Source: DATEEW01 sp035273665
GTDB taxonomy: Bacteria > Pseudomonadota > Gammaproteobacteria > Burkholderiales > SG8-39
Direction of reading: 5' to 3'
Assembly: GCA_035273665.1 (NCBI GenBank)
Contig: DATEOW010000045.1
Location: 1 to 28,396, forward strand
DNA: 28,396 bases
The notes below the pieces were generated by a model. The model saw nothing but the letters and a program-made list of their open reading frames with translations. It did no database searches and was not told the DNA's origin. The translations under genes and the position numbers were made by a program. Positions 23,133 through 28,396 of the stretch are shown in pieces (positions within the stretch are counted from its first letter, which is position 1; each line of letters begins with the position of its first letter).

Positions 23133-23561
23133 TTAGGTTCGCTCGATATAATCCTTGAGCATACGGTTTTCGAAAGTCTTGTCCTCGAGCACCGCGCGCG
23201 CAACGTCGTGGAAGGACAGCACCCCAATGAGGGTGTCGTCTTCCATGACCGGCATATAACGCGCGTGACTCTCGATCATGATGCGCCGCAGTTCGTCCAC
23301 TTCCATATCGGGACTCACAGTGGCCGGTTCCGACACCATAACGTCCTTCACCAGACGCCCATCGACGCTTCCGCGTCCGTCAGCCAACGAGCCGAGTACC
23401 TCGCGAAAGGTCAACATTCCGGCCAATTTGCCGTGATCCATGACGACCAGAGAGCCGATGTCATAGTCCACCATACAGGTCACGGCATCGGCTAACCGTC
23501 CCTCGGGCGAGATGGTGTATAGGGCGTTACCCTTGATTTTCAAGATTTCCTTGATCAGCAT
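23133..23561 (-). CDS. Two-CBS-domain protein
   Basis: A 142-residue protein made almost wholly of a pair of CBS domains (about residues 8-62 and 76-132), which typically bind adenosine nucleotides or SAM. Typical segments are TISPEGRLADAVTCMVDYDIGSLVV and VKDVMVSEPATVSPDMEVDELRRIM. No catalytic or transporter domain is attached, so it is a stand-alone regulatory module whose partner is unknown. The ATG at 23561 has GAGGAG eight bases upstream; the frame extends 13 codons further to an ATG without such a site. It is divergent from trxA. Confidence 0.9.
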   Translation of the reverse strand: MLIKEILKIKGNALYTISPEGRLADAVTCMVDYDIGSLVVMDHGKLAGMLTFREVLGSLADGRGSVDGRLVKDVMVSEPATVSPDMEVDELRRIMIESHARYMPVMEDDTLIGVLSFHDVARAVLEDKTFENRMLKDYIERT

Positions 23562-23671
23562 GCGGCTCCTCCTCTTTAGGTTCCTTGTGCTGGTCCTCAT
23601 TGCCAGTCCTTTACTCTAGACCAGCTGCCGCAGAGCGCAAGCACGGGCGCCCTGCCGCTTCGCTTGATTTT

Positions 23672-23680
23672 TGCTACGAT
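23672..23680 (+). promoter_or_regulatory. Candidate extended -10 promoter of trxA
   Basis: TGC-TACGAT: an extended -10 (TGn) with TACGAT matching the -10 consensus at four of six positions, about 62 bases before the trxA ATG. No convincing -35 is present, as allowed for extended -10 promoters. Confidence 0.45.
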
Positions 23681-23742
23681 AGCCCCCATCACACCCCTAC
23701 AGTGCGGCGTCCGCCGCCTGCCCGAATAAGGACTTGAACTCG

Positions 23743-24069
23743 ATGAGCGACAAGATTCATCATGTCACCGACGCCACTTTTGAACCAGAAGTACTGAAAG
23801 CCGACCTGCCTGTACTCGTCGACTATTGGGCTGAATGGTGCGGCCCCTGCAAAGCGATCGCCCCGATATTGGACGAGGTCGCGCGCGACTACGAGGGCAA
23901 GCTCAAGGTAGCGAAGCTCAACGTCGATGACAATATCGAAGTGCCGAAGAAGTTCAATATCCGCGGCATCCCGACATTGATGCTGTTCAAAAACGGCAAC
24001 ATGGAGGCGATTAAGGTGGGTTCTTTGTCTAAATCGCAATTAACGGCATTTTTGGACAGCAATATCTAA
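23743..24069 (+). CDS. trxA: Thioredoxin
   Basis: A 108-residue thioredoxin, the normal length for bacterial TrxA, with the redox motif WCGPC (Cys33, Cys36) and the cis-proline loop RGIPTLMLFKNG. It reduces disulfides of ribonucleotide reductase and other cytoplasmic proteins. The start at 23743 gives MSDKIHHVTD, the usual N-terminus, with AAGGA nine bases upstream; a TTG three codons earlier is rejected. It is followed by a terminator and then rho, a trxA-rho order also seen in E. coli. Confidence 0.97.
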   Translation: MSDKIHHVTDATFEPEVLKADLPVLVDYWAEWCGPCKAIAPILDEVARDYEGKLKVAKLNVDDNIEVPKKFNIRGIPTLMLFKNGNMEAIKVGSLSKSQLTAFLDSNI

Positions 24070-24079
24070 AAGGATAGGC

Positions 24080-24104
24080 GGGGGGCTGGCGCGGCCCCTT
24101 TTTT
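24080..24104 (+). terminator. Rho-independent terminator downstream of trxA
   Basis: GGGGC, seven-base loop, GCCCC, then six T. It begins about ten bases after the trxA stop, so rho needs its own promoter or readthrough. Confidence 0.8.
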
Positions 24105-24175
24105 CGGTTACACTTTGCCGCAGTAGTTCCCGCGCGCCCATCCTTTAGCGTTCCCGGCGCGACCCCCTTCCCAAA

Positions 24176-24250
24176 ATGAATATCCGCCGCCCTTCCCCGG
24201 GGCCGCAAACCACCTTCCGGTCGTCCCTGCTATGCACCTCTCAGAACTGA
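24176..24250 (+). CDS. Possible 24-codon leader ORF overlapping the start of rho
   Basis: ATG at 24176 opens a 24-residue frame (MNIRRPSPGPQTTFRSSLLC...) ending at TGA 24248-24250, 19 bases into rho. Neither this ATG nor the rho ATG has a clear Shine-Dalgarno sequence. E. coli rho also has a short leader ORF, rhoL, but sequence similarity to it is not apparent here. It may be a coincidental frame in a GC-rich spacer. Confidence 0.25.
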   Translation: MNIRRPSPGPQTTFRSSLLCTSQN

Positions 24251-25491
24251 AAGCCTTACACGTCAGCCAACTAATCGAGATGGCGACCCAATTTGAAATC
24301 GACGGCGCCAACCGCATGCGCAAGCAGGAGCTGATTTTCGCCCTGCTGAAAAATCGCGCGAAGAAGGGCGAATCGATTTTCGGTGATGGCACGCTGGAGG
24401 TGCTACCTGATGGCTTTGGGTTTCTGCGCTCCCCCGATACCTCGTATTTGGCGAGCACCGACGATATCTACGTTTCACCCTCGCAAATCCGTCGCTTCAA
24501 TCTACATACGGGCGACACGATAGAAGGTGAAATACGCACCCCGAAGGACGGCGAACGCTATTTCGCGCTAGTGAAAGTCGACCGGGTCAACAACGACACG
24601 CCCGAAGCGTCCAAGAACAAAATCCTCTTCGAGAATCTGACGCCGCTTCATCCCACCGAAGCATTCAAACTCGAACGCGATATCAAAGCCGAAGAAAACA
24701 TCACCGGCCGCATCATCGACATCATCGCCCCGATCGGCAAGGGTCAGCGTGGCTTGTTGGTAGCGCCGCCCAAGACCGGTAAAACCGTGATGCTGCAGCA
24801 TCTGGCCCACGCAATCATCGCCAACAATCCTGAAGTCATTTTGATCGTGCTGCTCATCGATGAGCGGCCAGAGGAAGTGACCGAAATGACCCGTTCGGTA
24901 AAAGGAGAGGTGGTTTCCTCGACCTTTGACGAACCCGCCACGCGCCACGTGCAAGTCGCCGAAATGGTGATCGAGAAGGCAAAACGCCTGGTCGAGCACA
25001 AGAAGGACGTCGTGATTTTGCTCGATTCGATTACTCGGCTCGCACGCGCTTACAACACCGTGGTGCCTGCCTCCGGCAAGGTGCTGACGGGCGGCGTAGA
25101 CGCAAATGCGCTGCAACGTCCTAAGCGTTTCTTCGGTGCCGCCCGCAATATTGAGGAAGGCGGCTCGCTCACGATTCTGGCGACCGCCCTCATCGACACC
25201 GGGAGCCGTATGGACGATGTCATCTATGAAGAATTCAAAGGCACCGGCAATTCAGAAATCCACCTCGACCGCCGGATGTACGAAAAACGGATCTTCCCCG
25301 CCATCAACGTCAACCGGTCCGGCACCCGCCGTGAAGAGCTGCTGATCAAGCCGGAGATCCTGCAGAAGATTTGGGTACTTCGTAAGCTGCTGTATCCAAT
25401 GGACGATCTGGAGGCAATGGAATTCTTATTGGATAAGATCAAAGCCACCAAGACCAACGGCGACTTCTTCGACTCCATGCGCCGGGGTTGA
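24232..25491 (+). CDS. rho: Transcription termination factor Rho
   Basis: A 419-residue hexameric RNA-dependent ATPase that ends untranslated transcripts. The N-terminal helical part (MHLSELKALHVSQL) and the cold-shock-like RNA-binding domain with GFGFLRSPDTSYL come first. Walker A APPKTGKT is at about 178-185 and Walker B is VILIVLLIDERPEEV. The secondary RNA site is ALQRPKRFFGAARN, with GTGNSEIHLDR after it. Length is that of E. coli Rho (419). The upstream TCCGGTCGTCCCTGCT has no ribosome-binding site. Confidence 0.98.
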   Translation: MHLSELKALHVSQLIEMATQFEIDGANRMRKQELIFALLKNRAKKGESIFGDGTLEVLPDGFGFLRSPDTSYLASTDDIYVSPSQIRRFNLHTGDTIEGEIRTPKDGERYFALVKVDRVNNDTPEASKNKILFENLTPLHPTEAFKLERDIKAEENITGRIIDIIAPIGKGQRGLLVAPPKTGKTVMLQHLAHAIIANNPEVILIVLLIDERPEEVTEMTRSVKGEVVSSTFDEPATRHVQVAEMVIEKAKRLVEHKKDVVILLDSITRLARAYNTVVPASGKVLTGGVDANALQRPKRFFGAARNIEEGGSLTILATALIDTGSRMDDVIYEEFKGTGNSEIHLDRRMYEKRIFPAINVNRSGTRREELLIKPEILQKIWVLRKLLYPMDDLEAMEFLLDKIKATKTNGDFFDSMRRG

Positions 25492-25515
25492 AGGCTGGTC
25501 CTGCGCCCCGATCTC

Positions 25516-25524
25516 TGGGATAAT
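25516..25524 (+). promoter_or_regulatory. Candidate extended -10 promoter of rpmE
   Basis: TGG-GATAAT, an extended -10 with five of six -10 bases matching, 74 bases before the rpmE ATG and 24 bases after the rho stop. There is no clear -35. It would give rpmE its own transcript. Confidence 0.45.
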
Positions 25525-25598
25525 CGCCCGCTTTAATTTTCGGCTTGAAACGCTGGGTAAGCTGCCCGAGCGAAGCCAAGCCACCCAAAAGGAACGAC

Positions 25599-25811
25599 AT
25601 GAAAGCCGAAATTCACCCGCAATATCAGGACGTCGCCGTTACGTGCTCCTGTGGAAATAAATTCACGACGCGTTCGACGCTTGGCAAACCGCTGCACGTA
25701 GAAGTTTGCTCCGCCTGCCATCCCTTCTATACCGGGAAGCAGAAGATCGTCGACACGGCAGGCCGGGTTGAGAAGTTCCGCCAGAAATATGCGAGCAAGA
25801 GCACTTCTTGA
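25599..25811 (+). CDS. rpmE: 50S ribosomal protein L31, zinc type
   Basis: A 70-residue ribosomal protein at the small/large subunit bridge. It is the zinc-binding (C+) type: Cys16 and Cys18 (CSCG) and Cys37 and Cys40 (CSAC). It starts MKAEIHPQYQDV, with AAAAGGAACG directly upstream of the ATG; an upstream in-frame start at 25545 has no such signal and is rejected. The C-terminus KFRQKYASKST is normal. In many bacteria C+ L31 is replaced by a C- paralogue under zinc limitation; no second copy is in this window. Confidence 0.97.
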   Translation: MKAEIHPQYQDVAVTCSCGNKFTTRSTLGKPLHVEVCSACHPFYTGKQKIVDTAGRVEKFRQKYASKSTS

Positions 25812-25825
25812 GTTGAGGTCTCTGC

Positions 25826-25860
25826 AATAAAAAAGGCAGCCGCAGGCTGCCTTTTTTATT
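25826..25860. terminator. Bidirectional terminator downstream of rpmE
   Basis: AATAAAAAAGGCAGCC, loop GCA, GGCTGCCTTTTTTATT: a perfect 16-base inverted repeat, with an A-tract before and a T-tract after, so it can work on both strands. It ends rpmE and insulates the glycosyltransferase gene that follows. Confidence 0.95.
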
Positions 25861-25918
25861 AGCGGGACCGGGAGACGTTTACAATGCGGCACGGCATATC
25901 CACATACTTATAAGACTC

Positions 25919-27541
25919 ATGCCCGATCGGTTGCGCGAACGCATCTCCCTTCCCTTGCATGGCTGGCCGTTGGCCGTGTTAGTCGCGGCTTTTCTTCTTC
26001 CCGGTCTGCTGGGCCACGATCCTTGGAAATCCGTCGATGCCGTCGGCATTGGCGTCGTCCATCAAATGTTGAACACAGGCAACTGGCTCACACCTCATTT
26101 GGCTGGAGAACCTTATCTTCAAGACGGCCCGATCTACTTCTGGGTCGCGGGAGCATTGGCCAAAGCGCTGAATTTTATATTGCCCGTTCACGAAGCCGCC
26201 CGCTTTGCGAGCGCCTTGTTTGTACTGCTTGCGCTGCTGTGGGTCCGCATAGCCGCTCGTGATTTGTACGGGCGCAAGGAGGGCGATCTTTCGATGCTCG
26301 CCCTGCTAGGCTCTTTAGGTTTGCTTTGGCACGCACACGAAGCAGCGCCGGAAATGGCGATGCTTGCGGGTTTGGCCGGCGCCTATTACGGTTTGTCGAT
26401 TTCACATCGACGTCCCGGCAAAGGCGGTATCTTTTTCGGCATCGGTTGTAGCTTGGCGTTCCTCGCGAAGGGCTTGCCTGGGCTGGCTCAACCGCTGCTC
26501 GCGGCCGTTTTGTTACTGCCTTTTTGCGCTGAAATGCGCCGGCGCGATTTCGGTTACGCCGTCGGCTTGGGTCTGCTGATCCTGCTTCCCTGCGCGTCGA
26601 TCTGGCCCTGGCTGGTGTGGCAGCAGAACCCGGAATATTTCCATCAATGGTGGTCCTGGCAACTTTCGAATATTACGAACCCACCGCGGCTGGACGAGTT
26701 TCTGTATTACTTCAAGACGCTGTCTTGGGCCGCCTGGCCGGTGTGGCCGCTGACCCTATGGGCCGCGTACAGTTCGCGGCGCGGCGTGGGCGATCCGGCT
26801 TATGCCTTGCCTTTGGTCGGCGCGGTAATTTGTTTGCTGCTCTTGATGTTTACGCATTCGCCGAACGAGATGGATGCCTTGGCTTTGTTGATTCCTTTGG
26901 CGATCCCGGCTGGTAGTGCCGCCGTGCGCTTGCGCCGTGGGGCCGCAAACGCGTTGGCTTGGTTTGCGATTATGACGTTCAGCCTGATCGCCGCGTTCAT
27001 GTGGCTTATGTGGTTTGCCGCTTTAAGCGGCGTGCCGGAAAAACTGGCTGCCAACGTCTTCCGTCTCGCGCCAGGTTTCGAATTTCACTTTCAATATGCG
27101 GCAGTCGCGGGCGCGGCGATCATGACGCTCGCGTGGATTTTTCTAATATGGCGCAGTGAGCGTTCCAGCTTACGTAGCCTCACGCATTGGGCAGCGGGTG
27201 CCACGCTTGCATGGGGTCTCGCCACGACACTCTGGCTGGACTGGATCGATTACGGCCGCTCTTACCGGCACGTGGCGGAAGATGTCCGTGCGCAATTGCC
27301 GCAGCGCTATAAGTGCATCGAAAGCCGTGGCTTGGGCACAAGCCAACGTGCCGTGTTCGACTACCATGCCGGTATCGTGACGAAGCGGCATGAGGTGGAA
27401 GGTGACACTTTGTGCAGGTATCTCCTTGTCCAAAGTAATACGCGCGATAAGCAAGTCGCCGCAGGCCCGCAGTGGCAACTCATCTGGACAGGCAATCGCC
27501 CTCGCGATCGTGAACGTTATCGTCTTTATCGCAGACCATAG
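25919..27541 (+). CDS. GT39/ArnT-like polytopic glycosyltransferase
   Basis: A 540-residue integral membrane protein with about 10-12 hydrophobic segments and a soluble C-terminal tail (about 455-540). The N-terminal periplasmic loop HDPWKSVDAVGIGVVHQM followed by WLTPHLAGEPYLQDGPIYFW matches the lipid-linked-sugar glycosyltransferases of the PMT/ArnT group, where an acidic residue in the first loop is catalytic. ArnT moves aminoarabinose to lipid A, but the acceptor and donor here are unknown, so I give no symbol. The ATG follows a TTATAAG without a ribosome-binding site, so the start could be leaderless or shifted. pgi begins seven bases after its stop, so both are probably on one transcript. 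Confidence 0.82.
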   Translation: MPDRLRERISLPLHGWPLAVLVAAFLLPGLLGHDPWKSVDAVGIGVVHQMLNTGNWLTPHLAGEPYLQDGPIYFWVAGALAKALNFILPVHEAARFASALFVLLALLWVRIAARDLYGRKEGDLSMLALLGSLGLLWHAHEAAPEMAMLAGLAGAYYGLSISHRRPGKGGIFFGIGCSLAFLAKGLPGLAQPLLAAVLLLPFCAEMRRRDFGYAVGLGLLILLPCASIWPWLVWQQNPEYFHQWWSWQLSNITNPPRLDEFLYYFKTLSWAAWPVWPLTLWAAYSSRRGVGDPAYALPLVGAVICLLLLMFTHSPNEMDALALLIPLAIPAGSAAVRLRRGAANALAWFAIMTFSLIAAFMWLMWFAALSGVPEKLAANVFRLAPGFEFHFQYAAVAGAAIMTLAWIFLIWRSERSSLRSLTHWAAGATLAWGLATTLWLDWIDYGRSYRHVAEDVRAQLPQRYKCIESRGLGTSQRAVFDYHAGIVTKRHEVEGDTLCRYLLVQSNTRDKQVAAGPQWQLIWTGNRPRDRERYRLYRRP

Positions 27542-27548
27542 AGCCCGT

Positions 27549-28396
27549 ATGACTGAACGCCTTGACGATCTGAACGAGTGGAAGGCTTTGCGGAGCGCGC
27601 AAGAGCAAACCGCGGCGGCGCATATGCGCGATTGGTTCGCCGCTGACCCGCAGCGAGGCGAGCGTATGAGCATGGACGCCGCCGGTCTCACGCTGAATTA
27701 CGCCAAACATCGACTTGACCACAACGTGTTGAGTCTGTTGTTCAAGCTCGCGCAAGCGCGAGACTTGCCATTGTGGCGAGAGCGCATGTTCCAAGGCGAA
27801 CCCATCAATAGCAGTGAGAAGCGCGCAGTGCTCCATACCGCCTTGCGCGCAGTGCAGCCACCGGCGGAAGTCAGCGACACCCTGACGCGCATGTACACCT
27901 TTGCAGATGCGTTGCGCGCAGGTGCGCTCAAAGGCAAGACAGGCAGCGCGTTTACCGATGTGGTCAATATCGGCATCGGCGGCTCGGATCTGGGTCCTCG
28001 TATGGCCGTGCGGGCGCTCGACCGTTTTTGCACGGATCGCCCACGACTGCATTTTGTCGCTAATGTCGATCCGGAGGATTTGAACCGAGTCCTGGGCTCA
28101 CTCGAGGCCGCCACGACTTTGTTTATTGTCGCGTCCAAAACCTTCACCACTGCGGAGACACTCAGCAATGCGACGCGCGCACGCGCCTGGGTAGAACAGC
28201 AATTGGGCACCGGAAACGCCGGCAGCCATTTTGCGGCGGTAAGCTCCAATGTGCCGGCCGCGCAGGCTTTCGGCATCGATCCGAATCGCGTGTTTCCGAT
28301 GTGGGATTGGGTCGGCGGGCGTTATTCCTTATGGTCTGCGGTCGGACTTTCGATCGCAATCGCCATCGGCTCTGAGGGCTTTCGTGAGCTACTGGC
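27549..28396 (+). CDS. pgi: Glucose-6-phosphate isomerase (3' end outside the window)
   Basis: The first 282 codons plus two bases are in the window. The enzyme interconverts glucose 6-phosphate and fructose 6-phosphate. Visible motifs are NIGIGGSDLGPRMA (sugar-phosphate binding), FIVASKTFTTAETL with the SKTFTT phosphate-binding loop, and WDWVGGRYSLWSAVGLSIAI, the second family signature with the catalytic Arg. Full-length proteins have about 545 residues, so roughly half is present and the gene is cut by the window edge, not truncated biologically. There is no clear ribosome-binding site; the start at 27549, seven bases after the upstream stop, gives the normal N-terminus. Confidence 0.97.
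   Translation, partial: MTERLDDLNEWKALRSAQEQTAAAHMRDWFAADPQRGERMSMDAAGLTLNYAKHRLDHNVLSLLFKLAQARDLPLWRERMFQGEPINSSEKRAVLHTALRAVQPPAEVSDTLTRMYTFADALRAGALKGKTGSAFTDVVNIGIGGSDLGPRMAVRALDRFCTDRPRLHFVANVDPEDLNRVLGSLEAATTLFIVASKTFTTAETLSNATRARAWVEQQLGTGNAGSHFAAVSSNVPAAQAFGIDPNRVFPMWDWVGGRYSLWSAVGLSIAIAIGSEGFRELL

Noticed and set aside
27480..28276. Minus-strand frames of about 190 codons antisense to pgi
   Set aside because: The plus strand encodes clear Pgi motifs; the opposite frames have none.
1..28396. tRNA, rRNA, CRISPR arrays, insertion sequences, integrases
   Set aside because: Looked for in all spacers; no cloverleaf with CCA-type end, no regular repeats, no transposase or recombinase motifs were seen.

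Overview
The window is a stretch of ordinary chromosome from a betaproteobacterium. The best evidence is gene order. The minus-strand run leuC, entericidin, leuD, leuB, asd, fimV, truA, trpF, trpB, trpA, accD, folC, a SPOR protein, cvpA, purF, metZ is, from general knowledge, a conserved block in Burkholderiales, Nitrosomonadales and Rhodocyclales. LPS genes (lpxH), a FimV protein and a zinc-type L31 also fit a Gram-negative betaproteobacterium. Genus cannot be read from the sequence. I see no insertion sequence, prophage, CRISPR array, tRNA or rRNA, and no sign of recent transfer.

Layout, left to right. (1) 41-2396, plus strand: an envelope operon with a TPR protein, a periplasmic cyclophilin, a cytoplasmic cyclophilin and LpxH. 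It meets metZ head-on and the two genes share one TTAA as their stop codons. (2) 2393-5374, minus strand: metZ and purF, separated by 309 bases that hold a strong terminator and a foldable RNA-like region. (3) 5408-12058, minus strand: a tightly packed, mostly overlapping series truA-trpF-trpB-trpA-accD-folC-SPOR-cvpA. It joins pseudouridylation, the last tryptophan steps, fatty-acid initiation, folate polyglutamylation and a cell-division/envelope pair. (4) 12122-14956: fimV, with its own candidate promoter and terminator. (5) 15202-19796, minus strand: asd, leuB, leuD, an entericidin-like lipoprotein not flagged by standard ORF length limits, and leuC. (6) 19889-23022, minus strand: an M48 lipoprotein protease, an MFS transporter and chorismate synthase (aroC). 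(7) 23133-23561: a two-CBS-domain protein, divergent from trxA. (8) 23743-28396, plus strand: trxA, rho, rpmE, a GT39/ArnT-like membrane glycosyltransferase, and pgi, which runs off the right edge.

Functionally the window concentrates amino-acid biosynthesis: chorismate for Trp; Leu; Asp-semialdehyde for Met, Thr and Lys; and Met by direct sulfhydrylation. One-carbon, purine and lipid initiation genes are interleaved. No wholly new protein system is apparent. The less-explained signals are in the spacers: the purF-metZ spacer, a long dyad around a perfect TATAAT before leuC together with a hairpin over the leuC ribosome-binding site, a 22-bp dyad over the fimV -35 box, mutually exclusive hairpins after asd, the fimV terminator directly against a TTG-started truA, and a leader ORF overlapping rho. 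All are read by eye; none has been computed or searched.
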